Shown one piece after another: positions 1 to 8,075 of a DNA stretch of 64,000 nucleotides. Each line of letters opens with the position of its first letter. Position 1 is the first letter of the stretch. The notes under the pieces are model-generated. The model made no database searches, was not told the origin of the DNA, and was given only the letters and a program-made list of their open reading frames with translations. The DNA comes from Paenibacillus sp. (GTDB lineage Bacteria; Bacillota; Bacilli; Paenibacillales; Paenibacillaceae): assembly GCA_031254035.1 (NCBI GenBank), contig JAIRVF010000153.1:62001-126000 (forward strand), given 5' to 3'. Both the position numbers and the translations under genes were made by a program.

Positions 1-2
1 GG

Positions 3-1883
3 GTGATGAGCCCAACGGAACAGAATGTGCTGCAAGGGCAGGTAACGGTCGAAGTTGAAACATCCGGGAAAAATAACATCAGCGGCGTTCAAGTAAGGAT
101 TAACGATGGGGAATGGCAGGACGCTGCCCCATCCGCTTCAAGGTATGTATTCCAATGGAAAACAGACTCATGTTCAGGACGGATTAACAGCCTGGAGGCG
201 AGGGCCAAAGATGTGAACGGAAATATCGGGTACAGTCAGACCGTATATGTCAAAGCTGGGATTTCCACAGGTAATGGAAACAACGGAACGGATGCCCCTG
301 AAGCAGTGACGCAAAACGTATCCCCTCAAGACAGGGCGCTATGGATTTGGGAAAATGAATCTTACCCCCTGATCCTGAACCCCGGCTCCAGAACGGTGCT
401 GGATGCCATGTCATCAGATACTGCCACATTCGGCCAAGATCAGATCCACACTTGGTATGTGGCTGTTGGGAAGTACAATGGAATTCGGATGCTAGAAGAC
501 AAACGGGCTGAGGTCCGTGATTTTATCCGTTGGGCCCATGACCGTGGTTATCGGGTGCAGGCATTGATAGCAGGCGGAACGACGCCGCCATATTTCGGTG
601 CATATTCCCGGTACCGGAAGCAGGCCGTAGCCGAATTCGAAGGGATTCTAAATTACAATTTATCCTCCAAAGAAAGCGAACGGTTTGACGGGGTCAATAT
701 TGATACCGAGCCGTATAGTTTACCCGATTTTAAAAGCAATAAGCCTTCCGTCCAGATCCAATACCTTGAAATGCTGAAAACGTTGATGGAACGCAAACAA
801 GCCTCCGGACTTTCGCTTCAAGTCGGAGCGGCGATTCCCCGTTGGTTTGACACCTCACCGGACGCAAGCAACATTCCTTGGAACGGTTCGGTGAAACCAC
901 TTTCTGAGCACATACAGGATATGCTCGATTATATTTCCATTATGGATTATCGTGATCAGGCGGAAGGAAGTGCTGGGATTATTGAACAGGCGCGTGGGGA
1001 GATTGAATACGCTAACCAAATAGGAAAGCCTTATTCTGTCATTATCGGCGTTGAAACAAAGGATATTGCAGATGGGGGTGACCCCGCGACGATCACCTTT
1101 AATGAAGAGGGAAGGCTGTATATGGAAGCCGAGCTTGAAAAAGTGTATGCCGCATTTGACGGCAATGCCGCTTTCGGGGGAATAGCGATCCATCACTATG
1201 AGTCCATCCGCAATCTTCCTTCGATCTGGGGGCCGGATTCTGTCTTTTGGCAGGCGCCGCCGGACACTGAGCCGCCGACCGCAGTTACAGGGAATCCGCG
1301 GGCGACCGCATATGATTACCAGCGGATTGATATTTCATACGGCCCTGCTGCGGACAATGGCACTGTCGAGGAATACCGCATTTATCGCGGGACCAGCCCG
1401 AACTTTGCAACCGATGAAGCGCATCTCGCCGGAATTTCAAAGGGACTAAGCTTCCGGGATATTGGACTGCTGCCGGCTACAAACTACGTATACAAAATCA
1501 CGGCTGTCGATACGTCCGGGAATGAGGGGCCGCCAAGCAATCCGATCCAGGCCCAAACGGAACATACATCGTTAAAACCGATGATCGTATCGAAGATGCA
1601 GCTTGGATTTAACGGTACCAAAGCCACCGTTACGTTGCAGGTTGCCGATCTGAAGACCGGGGCTGGAATAACTGCCAATGTATCTGGACGTTTCACGTAT
1701 ATGGCAGGTAAGTATGTGAACGGTACTTCCACCGCTACCAGTTCCTTTACCGCGAGCTCCGAAGCCGTTTCTTTCCCTTCCGGGGAAATAGGCTTTGCCG
1801 CAAGACGGATTACAGCTCCCGGATATTATTGGGCACAAGCATATGACACAAAGGAGGTTTCGACCGTTCGTTGGGGAGGTTGA
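3..1883 (+). CDS. Secreted GH18-motif TIM-barrel protein with Ig-like and Fn3 domains (5' partial)
   Basis: The reading frame is open to the window edge and starts inside an Ig-like module, so the true start and any signal peptide lie upstream. Visible order: Ig-like sandwich (about residues 1-85), a linker, a TIM-barrel-like region (about 113-415), a fibronectin type III domain (about 425-518) and a C-terminal beta-rich domain (to 626). The barrel contains FDGVNIDTE ending at Glu236, which fits the GH18 chitinase-type signature ([DN]-G-x-[DN]-x-[DN]-x-E) except that the second position is Asn. This suggests a cell-surface glycoside hydrolase or a carbohydrate-binding relative; the substrate is not evident. 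No clear terminator follows; an ECF promoter for the next gene begins about 40 bases after the stop. Confidence 0.7.
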   Translation: MMSPTEQNVLQGQVTVEVETSGKNNISGVQVRINDGEWQDAAPSASRYVFQWKTDSCSGRINSLEARAKDVNGNIGYSQTVYVKAGISTGNGNNGTDAPEAVTQNVSPQDRALWIWENESYPLILNPGSRTVLDAMSSDTATFGQDQIHTWYVAVGKYNGIRMLEDKRAEVRDFIRWAHDRGYRVQALIAGGTTPPYFGAYSRYRKQAVAEFEGILNYNLSSKESERFDGVNIDTEPYSLPDFKSNKPSVQIQYLEMLKTLMERKQASGLSLQVGAAIPRWFDTSPDASNIPWNGSVKPLSEHIQDMLDYISIMDYRDQAEGSAGIIEQARGEIEYANQIGKPYSVIIGVETKDIADGGDPATITFNEEGRLYMEAELEKVYAAFDGNAAFGGIAIHHYESIRNLPSIWGPDSVFWQAPPDTEPPTAVTGNPRATAYDYQRIDISYGPAADNGTVEEYRIYRGTSPNFATDEAHLAGISKGLSFRDIGLLPATNYVYKITAVDTSGNEGPPSNPIQAQTEHTSLKPMIVSKMQLGFNGTKATVTLQVADLKTGAGITANVSGRFTYMAGKYVNGTSTATSSFTASSEAVSFPSGEIGFAARRITAPGYYWAQAYDTKEVSTVRWGG

Positions 1884-1925
1884 TCAACTGAAATTATGAT
1901 GTTGGAAAATTTTTTTATGTCTTTT

Positions 1926-1952
1926 AAAACTTTTTGCTTCATCTCCTGCGTC
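1926..1952 (+). promoter_or_regulatory. ECF (SigV-type) promoter of the DUF3298 gene
   Basis: AAAAC at 1926-1930, followed by TTTTT, and CGTC at 1949-1952 with exactly 18 bases between AAAC and CGTC. The same architecture occurs before oatA (5339-5365) and sigV (7472-7497). ECF promoters of Bacilli have an AAC-type -35 and a CGTC-type -10; the assignment to the SigV-like factor encoded here is inferred from the shared pattern. Confidence 0.65.
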
Positions 1953-2011
1953 TTAGCCAACGAGTGTGATCGTGAGGCACAGAAAAAGAGAGATGATGGA
2001 GGATGAAAGAT

Positions 2012-3103
2012 ATGAAAAAGAAAACAATGACGTTGATCAAAATGAGTGCAGTGGCAGTGGGGTGTGCGGCCATTCTAGGTGTGAGCGCGGCCAATCTACC
2101 GGTACATGCGTTGGCTGATATCCAAGTTCCGGCGGAAAACACGAAGGTGCAAGTTTCAATCTCGGAAGTTGCTGGTGTGAAAGAAGACGTGAAGCTACTG
2201 ACTTCAACAAGCAAATACCTGACCACGGAGATCAAAGTACCACAGTTGACAGGTATGCTGGATAAGCACTATCAGGAGGAAATGAACTACATCATTCTCT
2301 CTCATGCGGAAAAAGACTTGGCACAATGGGAGAAAGACGCTAATGAAGCCGCCGCAAAAGCGAAATCGGATCATCAGGAATTCCTTCCGTACAATCTTAC
2401 CATTTCGTACAATCTCAAATCGGACGGTACGGGGAGTCCTGCAGGTATTGTATCCCTTGAAGTGATTACCGAAGGTTCGATGGGCGGCACCAGCATGCCA
2501 AGAATCGATACTTATAACGTGAAAAATACATCTGCCGCGGAGCGCGTAACACTGCCCTATCTGCTTGGAGACAATTACAAAGAGAAACTTGATGCCGACA
2601 TTTTGGCACAGATTCAAAAAGACCCTGACAAATATGTAGTGAAAGATTACAAGGGAACTTCCGTAGAGCAGACGTTTTATGTTGAAAAGGGCGATCTTGT
2701 TATCGTGTTCCCTAAATACAGCATCGCTCCAGGGTACGTGGGTTCGCCGGAATTCCGTTTCAGCCTGAAGGATCAACCTGCAGAGGAAACCAAGCCGGAA
2801 GAAGCTGTGAAACTTCATCTGGAGAAGGTGGAAAATTTCAAAAATTCCCAAGGTATCACCATGGTATCTTTACGCGATGTGGCTAAGCAATTAAATTATG
2901 AAGTAAAATGGAACAAAGCGGACAAAACCGCAGAGCTTGTAAAGGGAACTGCGTTGACGAGTGTCTCCGTCGGCAAGGATTCGTATTCAATCGCGAAAAT
3001 GTCTCCGAAAGCGTTAGGTGCGGCACCTGTGCTCCAAAATAACAAGCTTTTCGTTCCGGTCCAATTTGTGACTGAAATTCTGAAGGTGGAAGTGCAGCAA
3101 TAA
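2012..3103 (+). CDS. Secreted DUF4163/DUF3298 protein with C-terminal copper amine oxidase N-type domain
   Basis: A 363-residue exported protein. The start at 2012 is preferred because GGAGG lies 9 bases upstream; an in-frame ATG at 2003 abuts the ribosome binding site. Residues 1-35 form a signal peptide ending near PVHA-LA. Residues about 45-250 match the DUF4163-DUF3298 pair found in PdaC and in the lysozyme-sensing anti-sigma factor RsiV; the block ending DLVIVFPKYSIAPGYVG is clearly similar to KLVIVFNKYDVAPGYMG in the RsiV-like protein at 8076-8963. The last 90 residues resemble the copper amine oxidase N-terminal (stalk) domain common on Paenibacillus surface proteins. It has no cytoplasmic or sigma-binding part. 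Its promoter matches those of oatA and sigV, so a role in the lysozyme or cell-wall response is inferred. Confidence 0.8.
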   Translation: MKKKTMTLIKMSAVAVGCAAILGVSAANLPVHALADIQVPAENTKVQVSISEVAGVKEDVKLLTSTSKYLTTEIKVPQLTGMLDKHYQEEMNYIILSHAEKDLAQWEKDANEAAAKAKSDHQEFLPYNLTISYNLKSDGTGSPAGIVSLEVITEGSMGGTSMPRIDTYNVKNTSAAERVTLPYLLGDNYKEKLDADILAQIQKDPDKYVVKDYKGTSVEQTFYVEKGDLVIVFPKYSIAPGYVGSPEFRFSLKDQPAEETKPEEAVKLHLEKVENFKNSQGITMVSLRDVAKQLNYEVKWNKADKTAELVKGTALTSVSVGKDSYSIAKMSPKALGAAPVLQNNKLFVPVQFVTEILKVEVQQ

Positions 3104-3149
3104 ATTTCTATTTTTCCTTATTCTACTGGTCGAAAGAAATCCGAGAATC

Positions 3150-3188
3150 GGCATCCCGCAGGACAGATCTGCGAGGATGCCTTTTTTT
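3150..3188 (+). terminator. Rho-independent terminator after the DUF3298 gene
   Basis: GGCATCC-CGCA pairs with TGCG-AGGATGCC around a short loop and runs into seven T residues. Confidence 0.8.
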
Positions 3189-3230
3189 ATTTTTCACTGA
3201 GCCTGGCACATCCGCGTGTTCGTTAACAAA

Positions 3231-4079
3231 TTAAACACTCAAAATTGTTAAGTCAAGCTGCTCAAGGCGTGCAGAGTTGGAGATCAAGTCTACCTCGGTG
3301 ATTTTTCCATCTTTTATTGTGAATTGGATCACGTAAAGTAACTTCCCGCCTGGAGCCGCAATTGCCCCTATGCATCCATCCACAAGGGCCACCTGCGCAG
3401 CTTTGGCGCGTCCCGCTACCTTCTTGGCTAAGACAAATGCTCCACGAGTTTCGGTTCGGATGTCTGTTTCACGATCATCTCGAAGAACCACATCCGGATC
3501 TAGCACCGCTACCAGCGAATCGAAATCTCCAGCGTATGCCGCAGCAAGGAATGCGTCAACGAGTTTGCGCTGCCGATCCAAATCGGCTTGTGAATGGGTC
3601 TCTTTTCCTCTCACCTTTTGACGAGCGCGGCTCGCAAGCTTTCTAGTGGCGAGTTCAGACTTTCCCACAATCGGTGCAATTTCACTGAATGGCACGGCAA
3701 AGATATCGTGCAGCACGAAGGCCATCCGTTCCGCTGGATTTAGTCTGTCTAACACAACAAGTAGAGCAAGTCCGACTGAATCGGCCAACAGTGCTTCTTG
3801 TTCAGGATTGTATCGGTCTTCAGAGTTAGCATAATTTTCGGGCAACGATTCGTCCATGAATTCCTCACGTCTGGCTTTTCTCGAACGCAGCATGTCAAGA
3901 CAAATCCGAGATGTGACTGTGGTCAGCCATCCTCCTAAATTCTCAATCTCACTTTTATCTGAACGATAAAGACGTAACCACGTTTCTTGTACGGCATCCT
4001 CCGCTTCTGTCAATGATCCGAGCATGCGATAGGCCATTGCCTGCAGATGACTTCGATACGATTCGAATTGTTCTTCCAT
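3231..4079 (-). CDS. ECF sigma factor with C-terminal SnoaL-like domain (SigJ/ECF41-type)
   Basis: A 282-residue ECF sigma factor. Sigma region 2 covers about residues 5-75 (AYRMLGSLTEAEDAVQETWL is typical) and region 4 about 105-165 (LNPAERMAFVLHDIF, then a helix-turn-helix). The remaining 110 residues form a SnoaL-like domain (DPDVVLRDD...), the fused C-terminal extension of ECF41/ECF56-type factors, which replaces a separate anti-sigma factor and modulates activity. No anti-sigma gene is adjacent, as expected for these groups. It is divergent from azoR; a sequence fitting the known ECF41 promoter lies between them. The DGGGK motif of canonical ECF41 proteins is replaced by RDDRE, so subgroup placement is uncertain. 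Confidence 0.88.
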   Translation of the reverse strand: MEEQFESYRSHLQAMAYRMLGSLTEAEDAVQETWLRLYRSDKSEIENLGGWLTTVTSRICLDMLRSRKARREEFMDESLPENYANSEDRYNPEQEALLADSVGLALLVVLDRLNPAERMAFVLHDIFAVPFSEIAPIVGKSELATRKLASRARQKVRGKETHSQADLDRQRKLVDAFLAAAYAGDFDSLVAVLDPDVVLRDDRETDIRTETRGAFVLAKKVAGRAKAAQVALVDGCIGAIAAPGGKLLYVIQFTIKDGKITEVDLISNSARLEQLDLTILSV

Positions 4080-4195
4080 ACGACTGAACTCCCCCTCATC
4101 ACAATGTCTGTTTAAATCAATTTATCATTATAACTGCTTTTACTAAAATGACGAATGAAGTTCAGCGAATGTGACGAAAGCCAAACATCTGTGTC

Positions 4196-4222
4196 GGTCA
4201 CATTCTCTCCGTTCGACACGTC
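4196..4222 (+). promoter_or_regulatory. ECF41-type promoter upstream of azoR
   Basis: GGTCACA at 4196-4202 and CGTC at 4219-4222 are separated by exactly 16 bases. The published ECF41 promoter is TGTCACA-N16-CGTC, so only one base differs. It lies in the 308-base divergent region and points toward azoR. The leader to azoR would be about 155 bases and contains the relic at 4281-4316. Confidence 0.65.
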
Positions 4223-4280
4223 ATCATGGTGAGAGGCCGAATTAAGGGCTTTTATCATATTAAACAAAGGAGTGTTTCCT

Positions 4281-4316
4281 GTGCAATCCAGAATGAGAAA
4301 CCCTGTTGTAATTTAG
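4281..4316 (+). pseudogene. Possible 11-codon relic of a carboxymuconolactone decarboxylase gene
   Basis: AAAGGAG lies 7-8 bases before a GTG that opens an 11-codon frame, reading (M)QSRMRNPVVI before a TAG. The pattern M-x-x-R-M-x-N-P-x-x-I resembles the N-terminus of AhpD/CMD-type proteins, which are frequent ECF41 targets. Nothing beyond codon 11 is recognisable. It could instead be a leader peptide or chance. Confidence 0.3.
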
Positions 4317-4387
4317 CGTCTGGAGGATCTTCACCGGTAATTGAATCGACAATCATCACTCATTGAAAAGGGAGGTTTTTCTTCATT

Positions 4388-5035
4388 ATGGCAACAATAC
4401 TTTATATCACAGCTCACCCGCGCGATGATGAGCGATCCTATTCTATGAAAGTAGGAAAAGAATTTGTGCAAGCTTACCGTTTATCCCATCCGCAGGATGA
4501 GGTGGTTCATCTCGATTTGTATAGAATGAATATCCCGCAAATAGACGCTGATATTTTGGACGGGTGGGACAAGCTTAGAAGTGGTACTTCTTTCGAACAA
4601 TTAACGCTTGCGGAGCAAACGAAAATCGGACGTATCAATGAACTTGTTGATCGATTTGTGGATGCAGATAAATATATCTTTGTCACTCCCATATGGAATT
4701 ACTCCTATCCACCGGTAATGAAAGCATATCTTGACACGATCTGCATCACGGGCAAGACATTCAAATATCATCCTGATGGTAGCAGGACCGGCTTGCTCGG
4801 CGAAAAAAAAGCAGTTCATATTCAAGCTAGCGGAAGTGTATTGTCATCCGGATCAAACACGATCAGTGAAGGTTTTGAAATGGGGCACCGTCACCTAAAA
4901 GTCATTATGGATTTTGTGGGACTAACTGACTTTCAAGGTATCTTTGTCGAAGGAACAGCAGAATATCCTGAACAAGCAGCGCAGATTAAGGAAAAGGCAA
5001 TCCGACAGGCGCACAAAATAGCGAGAAACTTCTAA
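4388..5035 (+). CDS. azoR: FMN-dependent NADH-azoreductase
   Basis: A 215-residue flavodoxin-fold protein of the AzoR (formerly AcpD) family, which uses NADH and FMN to reduce azo compounds and quinones in the cytoplasm. Family features seen: N-terminal beta strand and phosphate-binding region (ATILYITAHPRDDERSYSMK), the FVTPIWNYSYPPVMKAYLD flavin-binding segment and the GLLGEKKAVHIQASGS region. Length is normal for the family (about 200-215). GGGAGG lies 11 bases before the ATG. It lies divergent from the ECF sigma gene and behind an ECF41-type promoter, and oxidoreductases are known ECF41 targets, so control by that sigma factor is inferred. Confidence 0.92.
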   Translation: MATILYITAHPRDDERSYSMKVGKEFVQAYRLSHPQDEVVHLDLYRMNIPQIDADILDGWDKLRSGTSFEQLTLAEQTKIGRINELVDRFVDADKYIFVTPIWNYSYPPVMKAYLDTICITGKTFKYHPDGSRTGLLGEKKAVHIQASGSVLSSGSNTISEGFEMGHRHLKVIMDFVGLTDFQGIFVEGTAEYPEQAAQIKEKAIRQAHKIARNF

Positions 5036-5338
5036 ATGGAGAAATCCATAAGGCGAGGGAAGCTGGCTTTATTAAGAAGAAACGGGATACAATAATTTCT
5101 GAAAAACAATTTATTGAAAGCTGTTATTTGTCTTAACAGCGCGTTACTTCAATTCAAACAGCGGCAGCCATGGACTAAAATAAAGTCCTGGACTGTCGCT
5201 GTTTTGATTCCGGGTCTTCCACCGTCCGGCTTTTCAGCGGAGCAACAAAGCAGACGAGATCATAGACGCAGCCAGAAATTGTGTCATTAAAAAATAGTCA
5301 AGATAAACGCTAAGTGTCAAGAAATCCAATAGATACCA
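5036..5338. other. Intergenic region between azoR and the oatA promoter
   Basis: The only structure seen in these 300 bases is the hairpin at 5157-5205. No convincing open reading frame with a ribosome binding site was found. Confidence 0.5.
5157..5205 (+). terminator. Terminator-like hairpin after azoR
   Basis: AACAGCGGCAGCCATGGACT pairs imperfectly with AGTCCTGGACTGTCGCTGTT and is followed by only a short T run (TTTTG), so termination strength is uncertain. Confidence 0.5.
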
Positions 5339-5365
5339 AAAACTTTTTGCGTAAGTATCTGCGTC
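5339..5365 (+). promoter_or_regulatory. ECF (SigV-type) promoter of oatA
   Basis: AAAAC at 5339-5343 followed by TTTTT, and CGTC at 5362-5365, with 18 bases between, identical in architecture to the sites at 1926 and 7472. Confidence 0.7.
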
Positions 5366-5406
5366 CTGCCTATGAACAACAAAACGAAGGTAAGGACTGA
5401 ATTACA

Positions 5407-7422
5407 ATGAATGACAACATGAGGCTGTTCAGACAGCAAACTATGGAAAGACCTGTTCAACGTACAAACGGCAAGCGTTACATGCCTGGAATCGATGGCC
5501 TTAGAGCATTGTCCGTGCTCGCCGTTATTGCATATCATTTGAATTTAAAATGGGCGCAAGGTGGACTACTTGGTGTTGGTATCTTTTTTGTTATTTCCGG
5601 CTATCTCATAACGGATCAAATCATAGACGAATGGAAGAAAAATCATAGGCTGAACCTTATGGATTTTTGGATCCGCAGAGCCCGCAGACTGCTGCCGGCG
5701 ATGATGGGCATGCTGCTGTTCGTAGCATTATGGCTGTTATGTGTGGATTCCTCGCGCTTAGTAGCGTTGAAGGGAGACTTTCTGTCATCGCTGGTGTACG
5801 TTAACAACTGGTGGCTTATTTTCCATAAGGTATCGTATTTCGAGAGTTTTGGACCGCCTTCGCCGATTGGCCATCTCTGGTCGCTCTCCATTGAAGAACA
5901 ATTTTATGTGATATGGCCGCTGCTTCTTGTCATCGGACTTAAGGTAATCCCGCGCCGGGGAAAACTCACTTTGTTGATTCTAGGCTGTGCCGCCGTTTCG
6001 GCTATGGCCATGGCGATAATCTATGTACCTGGTACGGATCCGAGCAGAGTTTACTACGGAACAGACACCCGTGCATTTGCCCTCTTGATCGGAGCCGCTT
6101 TGGCGATTGTGTGGCCGAGCCAAAAGCTCAGCGAACAAATATCCGGAACAGCCCGCAGTACGCTGGACATCATCGGCGGAGTGGGGCTTATCATTCTACT
6201 CATCCTGATCAATCGGATCAATGAGTTTGATGATTCGCTTTACCGCGGAGGGTTTCTGCTGATTTCTTTCATCACGGCAGCGGTCATTGCTGTGCTTGCC
6301 CATCCTTCTAGCCTTATGGGAAGGATCTTGGGATGGAAACCTTTGCGCTGGATGGGGATCCGATCTTACAGTTTGTATATATGGCATTATCCAGTCATCA
6401 TCCTGACGAGCCCTGTCGTGAATACGGAGGGGATCAGTGTGATCCGGATTATTCTCCAGTTGACAGTCAGCTTGATTCTCGCGGCCTTTTCATTTAAGTA
6501 TATCGAGGAACCATTAAGACGCGGGGGACTTGAAAAAGTTCGGCCCAATTCGTATCCCTCTCGGCGCCGCCGCATCCGTCCTTTGGCTCTAGCAGCGGTG
6601 GTGCCGGTGATCCTTATTTCGCTTGTCTGCAATACGTATCAATCCAACTCTGAAGCATCTGATCATACGTTGGAGGCCGCTGGTTTACCTAAGATTCCGG
6701 AACAAAATGAAAAGGAAACGCCGCAGAAGGGAAATTCGGATCTCTCCCCAACAGAGGATCTGGAAAAAACGGAACAACCCCAAGAATCTGAAGGGGCGAA
6801 AGAATCGAAAGAAACTGAAGAACCAAAAGAAACTGAAGAACCAAAAGAATCGAATGATCCGGAGGAACCGTCTGTTCCACCCGCAGCAGATAACTCAAAC
6901 CATCCTGAAACCGGAGGGCATGTGTCCACCGAGATTCATTCAGGGAAAGGCATTACGGCAATTGGAGATTCCGTCATTTTGGATGCGGCACCTTTTCTCG
7001 ATAAAATGCTTCCAGGCATCGTTGTAGACGGCAAAGTCGGGCGGCAAATGCGGCAGGCGCAGGAGGTCATTAACAGGCTTAAAGCACAAGGCAAGCTGGG
7101 TGATCGGGTCATCGTTGAACTGGGTACCAACGGAGCTTTTAATACGAAGCAATTGCGGAAATTGCTGCACTCTATTGGTGATGATAAACAAATCATTTTA
7201 GTGAATACGCGTGTACCAAAAAACTGGCAAGATACTGTAAATGCGGCAATTGTAAAAGTTTCCAAGGAATTCGGCAATGTAAAGGTTGTAGACTGGTATT
7301 CAGCTAGTGAAGGAAAGGACGATTATTTCTACCGCGACGGCGTGCATTTGAAACGGGACGGTGCTGAGTATTACGCCTCGATTCTTGCAAATGCTGTAAA
7401 AGGGAAGGGAAATAAAAAGTGA
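5407..7422 (+). CDS. oatA: OatA-type peptidoglycan O-acetyltransferase (acyltransferase-3 plus SGNH domain)
   Basis: A 671-residue membrane enzyme. Residues about 25-390 are an acyltransferase-3 domain with about ten or eleven membrane segments; the motif MPGIDGLRALSVLAVIAYH carries the conserved Arg and His. Residues 415-495 form an acidic, low-complexity linker with repeated KETEEPKE units. Residues about 515-665 form an extracytoplasmic SGNH hydrolase-type domain with the nucleophile Ser in IGDSV and Asp/His in DGVHL. The family moves acetyl groups across the membrane onto MurNAc O-6, which blocks lysozyme. In B. subtilis oatA belongs to the sigV operon; here it is directly upstream of sigV-rsiV with its own matching ECF promoter, which strongly supports the assignment. 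Confidence 0.88.
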   Translation: MNDNMRLFRQQTMERPVQRTNGKRYMPGIDGLRALSVLAVIAYHLNLKWAQGGLLGVGIFFVISGYLITDQIIDEWKKNHRLNLMDFWIRRARRLLPAMMGMLLFVALWLLCVDSSRLVALKGDFLSSLVYVNNWWLIFHKVSYFESFGPPSPIGHLWSLSIEEQFYVIWPLLLVIGLKVIPRRGKLTLLILGCAAVSAMAMAIIYVPGTDPSRVYYGTDTRAFALLIGAALAIVWPSQKLSEQISGTARSTLDIIGGVGLIILLILINRINEFDDSLYRGGFLLISFITAAVIAVLAHPSSLMGRILGWKPLRWMGIRSYSLYIWHYPVIILTSPVVNTEGISVIRIILQLTVSLILAAFSFKYIEEPLRRGGLEKVRPNSYPSRRRRIRPLALAAVVPVILISLVCNTYQSNSEASDHTLEAAGLPKIPEQNEKETPQKGNSDLSPTEDLEKTEQPQESEGAKESKETEEPKETEEPKESNDPEEPSVPPAADNSNHPETGGHVSTEIHSGKGITAIGDSVILDAAPFLDKMLPGIVVDGKVGRQMRQAQEVINRLKAQGKLGDRVIVELGTNGAFNTKQLRKLLHSIGDDKQIILVNTRVPKNWQDTVNAAIVKVSKEFGNVKVVDWYSASEGKDDYFYRDGVHLKRDGAEYYASILANAVKGKGNKK

Positions 7423-7427
7423 GTATC

Positions 7428-7451
7428 AAGAACTAAATTTCTGTATAGAGC
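7428..7451 (+). repeat. 24-base motif, copy 1 (copy 2 at 20705-20727)
   Basis: AAGAACTAAATTTCTGTATA then GAGC, six bases after the oatA stop. Copy 2 differs by one deletion and one substitution. The function is unknown. Confidence 0.45.
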
Positions 7452-7471
7452 CCTTTTTTTAAAAAAATACC

Positions 7472-7497
7472 AAACTTTTTAACCCCCTTCATACGTC
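7472..7497 (+). promoter_or_regulatory. ECF (autoregulatory) promoter of sigV-rsiV
   Basis: AAAC at 7472-7475 followed by TTTTT, and CGTC at 7494-7497, 18 bases apart. It lies 70 bases before the sigV start and matches the sites before oatA and the DUF3298 gene. Autoregulation is the rule for ECF operons. Confidence 0.7.
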
Positions 7498-7567
7498 CTA
7501 CTTCTGTTAAACGGGGATTTTACGAAAATCCAGACACAGTTACTAAACAGAGAAGGGTAAAACGACC

Positions 7568-8074
7568 ATGTTGAATAGGAAAACAGAGAAATTGCTGACA
7601 CGTTGTATCACCGAACATAAAGAGAATGTTTACCGGCTTGCATACAGTTATGTCAAAAACAAAGAAGATGCGCTTGATATCGTACAAGAATCCATTTATA
7701 AAGCCATGACCAATATTGAACATCTAAAGGATCTGGATGCCGTCAAAAGCTGGTTTTACCGGATCGTGGTGAATACCTCATTGGATTTTCTCCGCAGAAA
7801 CAAAAAGGTGCATCCGATGGACCAAGAAATGATTGAAACCTACGCGCCCGGCGCAGAGGACGTATATACGGACATTGACTTGAAGAGGTCTCTCGATGAT
7901 CTGCCGGAGAAATACCGGAACGTCATCGTGCTCAGATATTTTGAAGACATGAAAATTGATGAAGTGGCGGCTGTGCTCGGTGAAAACGTCAATACGATAA
8001 AAACGAGGCTGTATCAGGCGCTTCAACTATTGCGAGTGAAGATGAAAGATGAATCCTTAAAGGAGATCAAGTAA
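7568..8074 (+). CDS. sigV: ECF sigma factor, SigV-like
   Basis: A 168-residue two-domain ECF sigma factor. Region 2 spans about residues 15-80 (YSYVKNKEDALDIVQESIYK) and region 4 about 105-160 (LPEKYRNVIVLRYFEDMKIDEVAAVLG with helix-turn-helix NVNTIKTRLYQAL). It directs RNA polymerase to cell-wall defence genes. The next gene, 1 base away, is an RsiV-like anti-sigma factor, and an OatA homologue is just upstream: the same trio as the B. subtilis sigV operon, which confers lysozyme resistance. GAAGGG lies about 10 bases before the ATG. Confidence 0.87.
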   Translation: MLNRKTEKLLTRCITEHKENVYRLAYSYVKNKEDALDIVQESIYKAMTNIEHLKDLDAVKSWFYRIVVNTSLDFLRRNKKVHPMDQEMIETYAPGAEDVYTDIDLKRSLDDLPEKYRNVIVLRYFEDMKIDEVAAVLGENVNTIKTRLYQALQLLRVKMKDESLKEIK

Positions 8075-8075
8075 A

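Noticed and set aside
2204..2851. Minus-strand frame of 215 codons inside the DUF3298 gene
   Set aside because: It is antisense to a supported gene and has no recognisable domain or initiation site.
6781..6870. Direct repeats in the oatA gene
   Set aside because: They encode the acidic KETEEPKE linker within a continuous frame; not a CRISPR or mobile element.
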